Assembly: GCF_001263795.1 (NCBI RefSeq)
Contig: NZ_LHUR01000018.1
Location: 91,105-155,104, forward strand
Origin: Clostridium homopropionicum DSM 5847
GTDB lineage: Bacteria; Bacillota; Clostridia; Clostridiales; Clostridiaceae
DNA: 64,000 bases
Direction: 5' to 3'
The notes under the pieces were generated by a model, which worked only from the letters and a program-made list of their open reading frames with translations, was not told where the DNA came from and did not search any database. Position 1 is the first letter of the stretch. Every line of letters begins with the position of its first letter. The position numbers were made by a program, and so were the translations under genes. This document shows, piece after piece, positions 27,822-36,394 of this stretch.

Positions 27822-30200
27822 ATGAAAGTACCAGTTAATTGGCTTAAAGATTATGTTGATATAAATGTTTCACCAAAAGACTTAGCAGATGCGTTAACTC
27901 TATCTGGATCTAAGGTAGAAGAAGTAATTGTAACTGGAGATGTAGTTGATAACGTAGTAACAGGTAAAATAATTAAGCTGGAAAAACATCCTGAAGCTGA
28001 GAGATTATCAATTTGCCAAGTAGATATTGGAAAAGATGAGACAATTCAAATAGTTACTGCGGCAACAAATATGAAAGAAGGAGACATAGTACCTACTGCA
28101 CTTCATGGATCTACTTTAGCAGATGGAACTAAAATAAAAAAAGGAAAGCTTAGAGGAGAAGTTTCAAATGGAATGTTCTGCTCTGAAGAAGAATTGGGAA
28201 TAGCAGGAGATGAGCCTGTTCATGGGTTAATGATTTTACCTACTGAAACACCTATAGGAAAAGATATTAAAGAAGTTGTTAATATGCAAAAGGCTATAAT
28301 AGATTTTGAAATAACTTCAAATAGACCAGATTGCTTAAGTATTATTGGGATTGCTAGAGAAACTGCAGCTACCCTTGGAAAAACATACAGACTTCCAAAC
28401 TTAAATTATAAAGAAACTTGCAGTGATAAAATAGAAGGAGATATTAAGGTAGAAGTTAGAGATTCTCTTTGCAGAAGATATATGGCTAAAGGAATTAAGA
28501 ATATTGAAATAAAGCCTTCTCCTCAATGGATGCAGGAAAGACTTATAGAAGCTGGAGTAAGACCTATAAATAATATAGTTGATATTACAAACTTTGTAAT
28601 GATAGAAATGGGTCAACCAATGCATGCTTTTGACAGAAGAGAGATAAGTTCAAATATTATTGTTGTTGAAAGAGCCTATGATGGAGAAAAATTTACTACC
28701 TTAGATGGGGAAGAAAGAATTCTAGATTCTTCAATGCTTAACATAAAAGATGGGGATACCACTATTGGTCTTGCAGGAATCATGGGTGGTTTAAATTCAG
28801 AAGTAAAAGAAGACACTAAGGAAGTAATTTTTGAATGTGCAAACTTTGATGGAACTAATATAAGAATCTCATCAAAAAAGCTTGCTTTAAGAACAGAAGC
28901 CTCAGGAAAATTCGAAAAGGATTTAGATCCTAATCTAACAGAAATGGCTTTAGCTAGAGCTTGTGCCCTAGTTGAAGAAATAGGTGCTGGAGAGATTATG
29001 GAAGGTACTATTGATATTTATCCTGAAAAAATAGAGAGTCACATTTTAAAGGTAGATTCTTCATGGATAAATAAATTTTTAGGAATAAATATATCTAAAG
29101 AAGATATGAAGGAATACTTGGAGAGATTAGACTTAAAAACAAGTATTGAAAATGAAGATTTAGTAATTACAGTACCAACCTTTAGATCTGATATAAATAT
29201 AAAAGAGGATGTTGCAGAAGAAATTGCAAGAATATATGGCTATAATAAAGTTCCATCAACTATCCCTAGTACTCAAACTGAAAAAGCTGGTAAAAGTCAT
29301 AAGCAAATACTTAGCAGTAAGCTAGTTGATACACTTATTGCCAGTGGACTAAATCAAGCGATAACTTATTCTTTTGTAAGTCCAAAGGTTTTTGATAAGG
29401 TATTAATAAAGAGTGATAGCGCTCTTAGAAAGGTTGTAGCAATAAAAAATCCACTAGGCGAAGATTACAGTATTATGAGGACTACAACAATACCTTCAAT
29501 AATGGAGGCTCTAAGCAGAAATTATGCAAGAAATAATGAAATTGTAAGATTATTTGAGATAGGGAAAATATATTTACCAAAAGAAGATCCAAAGGAATTG
29601 CCAGAAGAAAGAAACATATTAACTATAGCTATGTATGGTGAAGCAGATTATTATGATATAAAAGGAATAGTGGAAAATGTATTAGTTTCATTAGGAATAG
29701 AAAATGCAAAATTCCAAAGAGAAACTAATAATGATAGCTATCATCCAGGGAAAACTGCTTCAATAGTTATAAAGAAAGAGCAAGCAGGTGTAGTTGGAGA
29801 AATTCATCCAGAGGTTGCAGAAAATTATGAGGTTGAAGAAAGCTGTTATATAGCAGAAATTAATTTAGATGTATTATTTAGATATGCTAAACTAGATAAA
29901 AAATACATTCCTCTTCCAAAATTCCCTGCCGTAACAAGAGACTTAGCTGTTATAGTTGACGAGAATATTTTAGTTCAGGATATAGAAGATATAATTAAAA
30001 ATCAAGGTGGAGCTATTCTTGAAAGCGCAAAACTCTTCGATGTATACAGAGGAAAACAAATACCAGAAGGAAAGAAAAGTATTGCTTATTCTTTTGTTTA
30101 TAGAGGAGAGAATAAAACACTAACAGATAATGAAGTTAATAAAGTTCATGATAGAATTCTTAAAGCTTTAGAGAATAAATTAGGTGCTGAATTAAGATAA
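27822..30200 (+). CDS. pheT: Phenylalanyl-tRNA synthetase beta subunit
   Basis: The 792-aa protein has the usual order: an N-terminal domain [14 protein letters not shown], an OB/EMAP-type tRNA-binding domain near 40-150, B3/B4 editing domains ([20 protein letters not shown]), B5 ([10 protein letters not shown]) and a C-terminal ferredoxin-like anticodon domain ([19 protein letters not shown]). It binds tRNA-Phe and removes mischarged tyrosine. The length is normal. Confidence 0.98.
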   Translation: MKVPVNWLKDYVDINVSPKDLADALTLSGSKVEEVIVTGDVVDNVVTGKIIKLEKHPEAERLSICQVDIGKDETIQIVTAATNMKEGDIVPTALHGSTLADGTKIKKGKLRGEVSNGMFCSEEELGIAGDEPVHGLMILPTETPIGKDIKEVVNMQKAIIDFEITSNRPDCLSIIGIARETAATLGKTYRLPNLNYKETCSDKIEGDIKVEVRDSLCRRYMAKGIKNIEIKPSPQWMQERLIEAGVRPINNIVDITNFVMIEMGQPMHAFDRREISSNIIVVERAYDGEKFTTLDGEERILDSSMLNIKDGDTTIGLAGIMGGLNSEVKEDTKEVIFECANFDGTNIRISSKKLALRTEASGKFEKDLDPNLTEMALARACALVEEIGAGEIMEGTIDIYPEKIESHILKVDSSWINKFLGINISKEDMKEYLERLDLKTSIENEDLVITVPTFRSDINIKEDVAEEIARIYGYNKVPSTIPSTQTEKAGKSHKQILSSKLVDTLIASGLNQAITYSFVSPKVFDKVLIKSDSALRKVVAIKNPLGEDYSIMRTTTIPSIMEALSRNYARNNEIVRLFEIGKIYLPKEDPKELPEERNILTIAMYGEADYYDIKGIVENVLVSLGIENAKFQRETNNDSYHPGKTASIVIKKEQAGVVGEIHPEVAENYEVEESCYIAEINLDVLFRYAKLDKKYIPLPKFPAVTRDLAVIVDENILVQDIEDIIKNQGGAILESAKLFDVYRGKQIPEGKKSIAYSFVYRGENKTLTDNEVNKVHDRILKALENKLGAELR

Positions 30201-30303
30201 TCATAGATAAATCAATCCTTGCATAATAAAGTGTATTTTATATATTGCTAATTTGTGTTAAAATATAGATAAATAATTGAATTTATCTTAAGAGGGTGTT
30301 CAA

Positions 30304-30897
30304 ATGAATGTTGTAACGGTTAAAATAAATGGTTCAGAATACAATTTAAAAGGTGAGGAAAGAGAAGAATATTTGCATAGGGTAGCAAGTTATGTAGATA
30401 AAAGAATTATAGATATGCTAAAAAAGAATAGCAGACTTAACGTGTCAGATGCTTCTGTTCTTGCAGCGTTAAATATAGTTGATGAAAAATTTAAGGCGGA
30501 CAATATCATTGAAACCCTTAAAAAAGAAGCTGAACAGGCAAGCAATGCTGAGAAAGCGTTACAGACACAGGTTAATGATTTAAAAAGGCATATTAATAAT
30601 TTAGAGGAATATAACATAGAATTGCAAAATAAGCTTGAAAGCACTAAAAGCGGAGAGTATATAAAAGAAATAGAGGATGAAAATAAAGCTTTAAGAGAAG
30701 AATTGGAGTTATTGAAAGAAACTTCAAAAAAATATTTGAAAGAAAAGAATGATTTAAAGGCAGAAAATAAAGAGCTTAAGTTCCAAGTTCAATCCTCAAA
30801 ATATAAAATAATGGATCTTCAAAATAGACTGATAGAAAATCAGATTGACTTAGCTAAGATTAAGAAAAAAGACAATCCATTATTGAATATAAAATAA
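30304..30897 (+). CDS. zapA: Cell division protein ZapA, with long coiled coil
   Basis: The first 90 residues (VTVKINGSEYNLKGEEREEY, then VASYVDKRIIDML) match ZapA, which bundles FtsZ at midcell. Residues about 75-190 are a long coiled coil, so the protein (197 aa) is longer than the usual 90-100 aa. It follows pheT, as in many clostridia. A terminator follows and a switch in gene content starts beyond it. Confidence 0.9.
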   Translation: MNVVTVKINGSEYNLKGEEREEYLHRVASYVDKRIIDMLKKNSRLNVSDASVLAALNIVDEKFKADNIIETLKKEAEQASNAEKALQTQVNDLKRHINNLEEYNIELQNKLESTKSGEYIKEIEDENKALREELELLKETSKKYLKEKNDLKAENKELKFQVQSSKYKIMDLQNRLIENQIDLAKIKKKDNPLLNIK

Positions 30898-30901
30898 GTA
30901 A

Positions 30902-30941
30902 AGCCTCCTATGATAATAAAATTATATCTAGGAGGCCTTTT
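30902..30941. terminator. Terminator after zapA
   Basis: The arms gcctccta (30903-30910) and taggaggc (30929-30936) are followed by ctttt. The mirror arrangement also suits the convergent gene ending at 30977. Confidence 0.75.
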
Positions 30942-30976
30942 ATATAATCTATTTTAAAATATTGGTAGGTAATTAT

Positions 30977-32581
30977 CTAATATCCAGTTTTAAATATTTT
31001 TTTAATAAAAGACTCTTTATTTTTCTCTTCTAAAAAATTAAGTTGAGTTTTTAAATTATTAATCTCTTCAGTCTTATCTTTTACAAGCCTGTTTAATTTA
31101 GCTATTTCTTCTTTAAGGTTCTTCAACTCATTTGAATAATTAGACCTTTCCATATCTTTTTCAGTAATAAGTTTTTTCAATTCTAATATTTCCTCTTCTT
31201 TTTTCCCTAATTCAAGTTCTTTATTTTGCAATTTTGATGTAGAACTTGTTAGATCTTTTAATTTTTTTTCATAAGAAAATATTAAATTTTGCTTTTCAGT
31301 TAGAGCCTTTTCTAGTGTATTGATTCTATTATATTTTTTGGTGATTTCTTCATACAAAGATGCCATACCTAAACGAAGTTTATTTTTTTCTTCATCATTT
31401 TTTGCTTTATTTTTAGAAATTAAATTTAGTTTTTCTTCATATTTTTTTAGTTTAATGTTAAGTTCTTCAACTATATTTTCTTGTATTGGATTTAAATACA
31501 TATCCTTATTAGCTATTTCGTAAGAGTCTATTTCTTTTACCGTGAAGTTTTTAGCAGAATAATTATTATTAATATTCATTTCAATTTTTTGGCTTTTATC
31601 TAAATGTTTTCTATAAAAATAATTATCAGTATAAATAGTTTCATTTTCACATTCTATAGCAAATATAAAGTTAGTATAAATATTATTATTTGATTGAAAA
31701 GAGAATTTTTTTATATTTTTAATATTAAATATATCTAAGTCAATAATATATTCTGTATTATTATTTAAGTCTATTTCTTTTAATTTTATGATATTGTCTA
31801 CTATATAAAGTAAATTAAACTTATTTTTTAAGCCTAAAAATATAGTATTTGAACTAAAAATATTGGAATATTCTTCAATTAAATCTCTTTTTATATTCGA
31901 TTTTGAACCAAATCCAAATCTCATTAAATTATTATTTATATTTTGCTTTGAAAATATAAATGAGTATCCAATAATCTCTTTAAATTTAATAAAACTGTAA
32001 TCTTTTATTAAAAAATAAGCTGAATCTAGAACATTAAAATTACTCCAACTATTTTTTCTAAAATTAAATTCTCTATAGCCAATCAAATTTGGATATCCAT
32101 TTTTAATATAGCAAATGGATAACTCATTATTTTCTGCATTTATTATAAATGGAGGCTTACAGCTTTTGTCTATTATATCTAATATTAATGGTGGGGATAA
32201 GAGTAATTTATTGTTTAGTATTCTAAAACAAAGCGTATTATTATTTATATAAAATATGTTTAATGCATTATTTACAGAAGCGATTTGGACATATTTTGCA
32301 TTTTGTAAGGATTCTATGAGAGTTATTCTATTGGTTATTTCTTCATTCAATATTGTGAATAGGATTAGCTCTGTTTCGTAACTAGTAATAATAAGTGATA
32401 TTTCATTATTATGATTAAGTATGACATTATTTAAATATTTACAATTATTAATTATAAATTTTTCCTCAATAAGTTGATTTTGTTTATATTTTACTAGGTA
32501 TATTTTCTCATCATTTCTATAAAAATAAAAAAGTTCATCTTTAATTTCAATCAAAAAAGTCTCTTCTTTAAATGAATTCAT
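30977..32581 (-). CDS. AT-rich protein: propeller-like N-terminus and coiled-coil C-terminus, unknown
   Basis: I do not recognise this family. The protein (534 aa) is very rich in Asn, Ile, Lys and Phe. Residues 1-355 consist of short beta-strand repeats such as LNIFYINNNTLCFRIL and NELSICYIKNGYPNLIGYRE, suggesting a propeller. Residues about 375-525 are a continuous coiled coil (KLKKYEEKLNLISKNK ... LVKDKTEEINNLKTQ). There is no signal peptide or membrane segment. GGAGGAG precedes ATG 32581. A CATATTATA -10-like site (32608-32616) lacks a matching -35. It stands beside the similar gene 32669-33895. Confidence 0.7.
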   Translation of the reverse strand: MNSFKEETFLIEIKDELFYFYRNDEKIYLVKYKQNQLIEEKFIINNCKYLNNVILNHNNEISLIITSYETELILFTILNEEITNRITLIESLQNAKYVQIASVNNALNIFYINNNTLCFRILNNKLLLSPPLILDIIDKSCKPPFIINAENNELSICYIKNGYPNLIGYREFNFRKNSWSNFNVLDSAYFLIKDYSFIKFKEIIGYSFIFSKQNINNNLMRFGFGSKSNIKRDLIEEYSNIFSSNTIFLGLKNKFNLLYIVDNIIKLKEIDLNNNTEYIIDLDIFNIKNIKKFSFQSNNNIYTNFIFAIECENETIYTDNYFYRKHLDKSQKIEMNINNNYSAKNFTVKEIDSYEIANKDMYLNPIQENIVEELNIKLKKYEEKLNLISKNKAKNDEEKNKLRLGMASLYEEITKKYNRINTLEKALTEKQNLIFSYEKKLKDLTSSTSKLQNKELELGKKEEEILELKKLITEKDMERSNYSNELKNLKEEIAKLNRLVKDKTEEINNLKTQLNFLEEKNKESFIKKIFKTGY

Positions 32582-32668
32582 ACTACTCCTCCACAATATT
32601 ACTACTATATAATATGATTCTAGTCATATATTTTATAACTAGTAAAATATTAAGCATTTTAAACAAAT

Positions 32669-33895
32669 TTATTTCATATTGAGTAGAGAATTTATTATTT
32701 TATCTTTTTCTTCTAAGAATTTTATTAAATTACCTATAGTATGTAGGTAATTATTGCATATATTTTTATGATATTCTTCTATTTGATTTGAATGGGTTAA
32801 ATTCTCTATTTGAGTATTAAGATATCTTTCGTATAGAGCTTTTTCTTTCAAGCTATATTCAAGATTCATTTTTTTATATATTTGTGGCAGGCTTTCATAA
32901 TCGTAAATAACATTATCTTGAATTTCTACATTTTCCTTATTTTCAAAAGAGCTTAATAATAAATATATTTTAGAAGCGTTTATATAGGTTTTTAACTTTT
33001 CACTGTTATATTTAGTAATTTTAATAATTGTTGCTTTAACTAAATTAGAATTATTAAATTTAGTTATATAGTTATAATTCCATGTTTTTAAATTATCTGA
33101 TACAGCAATGTTTATAGGATTAGTATTATGCCAAACTACATATATTTTTCCCATATAGGAGGATACATTTGGATTTAGAATATTTTCAGGAAGATATAGG
33201 CTACACTCATCATTTAAATATCCGTTGTTATGCTTCACAATAAGTTCTCTGTAATATATTGATAAATTTTTTTTATGTAGCTTATTGTAAAATATTAGCA
33301 ATCTGTTTTTATAATTTATAAAAGACATATTATTTATATCTGATATAGTAAATCTAGCAATTACCCTATTGGTTAATAGATTATATAAAGTATATTTTCC
33401 GTCATTAAAATCCTCACATATAAGAATAAACGTAGTATCATCCTTATTACAAATAGTAAAAGGGTTATTGTAACTAGCACAATTACTACTAGTTATAAGA
33501 CTAATATTATTTGTATTAGTATTGCAATGAAATATAAGTCCAGTTTTACTAAAATTGCTCCAGCCTCTAAAAATTATTTGGATATTATTATATGAATTTA
33601 CAATTAGATTTAGGGAATCTATATTTTGGGTGTAAGGTTTATAAAATAAAAATTCATTATTATAGATGTTTCTATAAACTTTATTTTCTAAGTCAAATTC
33701 AATTATAAAAACAGAATAGTTTACAGTATAATAGCAAATCCATAAAAAGTAATTATTACACGTTAATGTATATCTTAAAACGCTTTTATCGATTACTTTT
33801 ATATTATTACCTTCACTAATATATAGTGTATTGTTAATTAAAAATATATAAAAGCAAAAGTCTTTATAATGTATTATATTTAAATCTTTAATCAT
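32669..33895 (-). CDS. AT-rich propeller-like protein with short C-terminal helical tail, unknown
   Basis: I do not recognise this protein (408 aa). It is made of beta repeats (FILICEDFNDGKYTLYNLL, NRLLIFYNKLHKKNLSIYYREL, GKIYVVWHNTNPINIAVSDN). The last pattern, with VWHN and NLKTWN, recalls sialidase-like or WD propellers. Residues about 345-405 are helical and may be a coiled coil. ATG 33895 follows AGGTGG. It reads in the same direction as the 30977-32581 gene and has the same architecture, so the two are probably distant paralogues. Confidence 0.68.
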   Translation of the reverse strand: MIKDLNIIHYKDFCFYIFLINNTLYISEGNNIKVIDKSVLRYTLTCNNYFLWICYYTVNYSVFIIEFDLENKVYRNIYNNEFLFYKPYTQNIDSLNLIVNSYNNIQIIFRGWSNFSKTGLIFHCNTNTNNISLITSSNCASYNNPFTICNKDDTTFILICEDFNDGKYTLYNLLTNRVIARFTISDINNMSFINYKNRLLIFYNKLHKKNLSIYYRELIVKHNNGYLNDECSLYLPENILNPNVSSYMGKIYVVWHNTNPINIAVSDNLKTWNYNYITKFNNSNLVKATIIKITKYNSEKLKTYINASKIYLLLSSFENKENVEIQDNVIYDYESLPQIYKKMNLEYSLKEKALYERYLNTQIENLTHSNQIEEYHKNICNNYLHTIGNLIKFLEEKDKIINSLLNMK

Positions 33896-33997
33896 AAAAC
33901 CACCTAAATACAATTTTTAATATTACTATGTGAATATTAGAACAATTATGTTTAATATAAAAAAATAACTCAAATTTTATTAAATATAAAATCAATC

Positions 33998-34024
33998 ACA
34001 ATTTAAAATTCATCTCATACTATA
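33998..34024 (+). promoter_or_regulatory. Sigma-K-like promoter
   Basis: CACA with AC at 33998-33999, then 16 bases, then CATACTATA (34016-34024), fits the sigma-K consensus AC-N16/17-CATANNNTA. It lies about 40 bases before the gene at 34066. Confidence 0.7.
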
Positions 34025-34065
34025 TTACTAGATAATTATTAACCTAAATAAGGAGGGTAATCTCT

Positions 34066-34899
34066 ATGCAAGACAATTTTCAAGTAACCAACTCAGAAGT
34101 ACAACAGGTTACAACTGATGAATGTATAATTGGACAGAAAGTCTATGGAAAATGTAGACAACAAGATTGTTTAAAACCTTTAGATTCTAATACTATTCCT
34201 ACTCCTGGAATGATTCAAATAGACTCTTCTAGATCAGGGGAAACAGAAAATATTTCAGGGGGAGGATTAATTGGAACAATTGCACCAAATAGTATAATTA
34301 AATTTGATTCAACAGTTTCTGGAGTTCAGTTGGTACCTAACACATTTTCAGTTTCTGATATTAAAGTATTAAGTATTCAACCTAGTGTATTCTCACAAGA
34401 TGGTTTCTATGATGTTACTATCAAATATACATTTGCGTATCAAATTAATTTATTAGACAGTAATGGAGACCCAATTCCAGTAACATTAGGAACAGGGACA
34501 ACAACCGACATTAATGCTTTTACAACTTATACAAAATTAGTTCCTTTATTTGGTGGAGAAGCTTCTACATCAACTGTAGTTACTTTAAATACTTTATATG
34601 ACCCAAGTTCAGTATACAGTCAAGCAAACCCTTATACACTTGTTGAAGCTATTGCAAATCCACTAACAATAAATATAGGAACTTATGTAGTAGGTACAGA
34701 AACAGAATATCATGCTGATATAACAATAGGACTATTTACTATAATTAAGTTATTTAGAATAGTAAATATGCTTGTAGCATCTGCTGGAAATTGTGATGTA
34801 CCAGTTTGTGATCCAATCCAACCTGGTGATCCTTGTGAATATTTCAATAGTTTGCCATTCCCATTTGACGATTTTGACCCACCAAGTAGTTTAGTATAA
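34066..34899 (+). CDS. Putative spore coat/exosporium protein with terminal cysteine pairs
   Basis: The protein (277 aa) starts with DECIIGQKVYGKCRQQDCL, a Cys pattern seen in several clostridial spore-surface proteins. It has a central beta-rich region (FYDVTIKYTFAYQINLLDS) and ends CDVPVCDPIQPGDPCEYFN followed by a Pro/Phe/Asp tail. There is no signal peptide, as expected for proteins placed on the spore from the mother cell. A sigma-K-like promoter supports late sporulation expression. The function is structural by inference only. Confidence 0.6.
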   Translation: MQDNFQVTNSEVQQVTTDECIIGQKVYGKCRQQDCLKPLDSNTIPTPGMIQIDSSRSGETENISGGGLIGTIAPNSIIKFDSTVSGVQLVPNTFSVSDIKVLSIQPSVFSQDGFYDVTIKYTFAYQINLLDSNGDPIPVTLGTGTTTDINAFTTYTKLVPLFGGEASTSTVVTLNTLYDPSSVYSQANPYTLVEAIANPLTINIGTYVVGTETEYHADITIGLFTIIKLFRIVNMLVASAGNCDVPVCDPIQPGDPCEYFNSLPFPFDDFDPPSSLV

Positions 34900-34937
34900 T
34901 CTTGTTTTAGTGTATAAAAATATGTTGGATCCTCATG

Positions 34938-34970
34938 AAAAATACTATGCTTAAGGCGTAGTATTTTTTA
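34938..34970 (+). terminator. Intrinsic terminator
   Basis: The arms aaaaatactatgc (34938-34950) and gcgtagtattttt (34956-34968) pair with one G-U over a 5-base loop and end in T. It closes the 34066 transcript. Confidence 0.88.
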
Positions 34971-35008
34971 TACGTATGGTAAAAAGACAACTTTAATGGA
35001 GTGTTGTA

Positions 35009-35035
35009 ACCATTAGTATGTAAATTCATATATTA
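35009..35035 (+). promoter_or_regulatory. Sigma-K-like promoter
   Basis: AACC with AC at 35009-35010, 16 bases, then CATATATTA (35027-35035). It lies about 60 bases before the gene at 35094 and has the same geometry as the site at 33998. Confidence 0.68.
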
Positions 35036-35093
35036 ATAATGGGATTAAAAGTCCTAAAAATAAATATAAGAAAATATAGGAGATGAAATTTTA

Positions 35094-35387
35094 ATGGCTA
35101 CAACAATTAATTTTGATACACCTGCTTCAAGTACAGCTCGTCCTGTTGCCGTTACAGGAACTGTTGCAGCTGGCAGCTATGGTCTTTTAACAATTACAAT
35201 TAATGTTACTAATGGAGTCACTGCAGCTAGGAACCGTTCATTTTATAGAGAAATAACTTTCGATAATACAGGTAGTGCTACTTCCCTAGCAGTTAATACC
35301 TCTTATACTATGTCTATTGTACCAAAAGTTTTAGGCTCAGACACTGTTGCTGCTGTATCTGCTTGGTCTTATACTCCTAACAATTAA
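35094..35387 (+). CDS. Small beta-sandwich-like protein, probable spore-surface protein
   Basis: The 97-aa protein is a single beta-rich domain, PVAVTGTVAAGSYGLLTITI ... FYREITFDNTG ... NTSYTMSIVPKVLG ... AWSY. The same pattern recurs at the C-terminus of the next gene (residues about 187-265): VQVIGTVA, INV/VNVGV, DN, TYNVAIIPK, GSY. So this gene is a free-standing copy of a shared domain. It has no cysteines and no signal peptide, and the preceding promoter is sigma-K-like. I know no named family. Confidence 0.6.
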   Translation: MATTINFDTPASSTARPVAVTGTVAAGSYGLLTITINVTNGVTAARNRSFYREITFDNTGSATSLAVNTSYTMSIVPKVLGSDTVAAVSAWSYTPNN

Positions 35388-35403
35388 TACTAACTATTTA
35401 TAT

Positions 35404-35421
35404 GGAGCCGTAAATGGCTCC
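35404..35421 (+). other. Hairpin between two surface-protein genes
   Basis: The arms ggagcc (35404-35409) and ggctcc (35416-35421) form a small hairpin with no T-run. It may stabilise the 35094 message or moderate read-through to 35459 rather than end transcription. Confidence 0.4.
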
Positions 35422-35458
35422 ATGCTTCAAGTTAACATTTTAGAAAAGAGGTGGAAAG

Positions 35459-36256
35459 TTGTCCAGTATACTAATTCCTGCTACTAAAAGTCTTACAGTA
35501 ACCAATAAATTTCCAAATGGAAATATAAATGAAGACATTATAATGGTGGGAATTGATGGGGAATATATGTATACTAGCTACTTGTTCTTTGATTCTTCAG
35601 CTATACCAAATAATGTGTATGTTTCAAATGCAGAACTTGTGCTATTTAAAACTAATAATTTTTATAATAATAGTAAAATTGAATTTTTTATATCGCCATT
35701 AAGTGATTATTTTAGCACTTATACCACTTTTAATAATCCACCAAGAGAAAATAAAATTATTAAGATGAAATTTTATCCAATAACTTCCAAGGTGGCTGTA
35801 ACAGTGAATTTAAGTTATATTGTTTCACTATGGGTTAAAAATCAATTAACCAATACAGGTATAGCATTGTATTGTAGAAATCAAAATGTTATTGCTGAAT
35901 TTGGCTCTGCAATAAATGAGAATTCTTATCTTATTCCTTTTATAAACGTTGCAATTAATCCAATAATTAATAAGAATCAATGCTGTACTAGATATCCTAT
36001 AGACAATGGAACTACTAAACAAGTTCAAGTTATAGGAACTGTGGCTCCTGCATCAAAATATGATGCAATAGTAAATGTGGGAGTTACAAGAAGTGGTAGT
36101 GGGCATACAGATAATTATTATGTTGCTGATGAATATGATAATTCAACAAGTGGAAATCCTCTTCATATAGATAAAACTTATAATGTAGCTATTATTCCAA
36201 AAGAAAATCCAGGTGATGTTGAAACTGTAAACTTTTATGGCTCCTATAAGGAATAG
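35459..36256 (+). CDS. DNRLRE-domain protein with a C-terminal shared beta domain
   Basis: The protein (265 aa) begins ILIPATKSLTVTNKFPNGNI, then YTSYLFFDSSAIPNNVYVSN and AELVLFKTNN, which is the DNRLRE/CBM96-like jelly roll usual in secreted carbohydrate-binding proteins (about residues 1-170). A CC pair follows, then the roughly 80-residue domain shared with the 35094 product. There is no signal peptide, so export by the general pathway is unlikely; deposition on the spore is more plausible. The start is TTG after AGAGGTGG. It is probably cotranscribed with 35094. Confidence 0.65.
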   Translation: MSSILIPATKSLTVTNKFPNGNINEDIIMVGIDGEYMYTSYLFFDSSAIPNNVYVSNAELVLFKTNNFYNNSKIEFFISPLSDYFSTYTTFNNPPRENKIIKMKFYPITSKVAVTVNLSYIVSLWVKNQLTNTGIALYCRNQNVIAEFGSAINENSYLIPFINVAINPIINKNQCCTRYPIDNGTTKQVQVIGTVAPASKYDAIVNVGVTRSGSGHTDNYYVADEYDNSTSGNPLHIDKTYNVAIIPKENPGDVETVNFYGSYKE

Positions 36257-36294
36257 AAAGGGCATCACCTTTTATTAATATATGAAAATAAATT

Positions 36295-36342
36295 CAGTAA
36301 CATTCAAATATTATCTTAAATACGATATTTGAATGTTTACTG
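36295..36342 (+). other. Long inverted repeat before the glycosyltransferase operon
   Basis: The arms cagtaacattcaaatat (36295-36311) and atatttgaatgtttactg (36325-36342) pair over 17 bp with one bulge. No T-run follows, so it may be an operator or a leader structure rather than an intrinsic terminator. Confidence 0.5.
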
Positions 36343-36394
36343 ACTAACATAGTTCAAATTAGTAGAAATTTTATTGAATTAGGAGGATTGTTTA

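Noticed and set aside
32608..32616. Sigma-K promoter for the 30977-32581 gene
   Set aside because: The -10-like CATATTATA has no AC at 16 or 17 bases upstream, and such sites occur by chance in AT-rich DNA.
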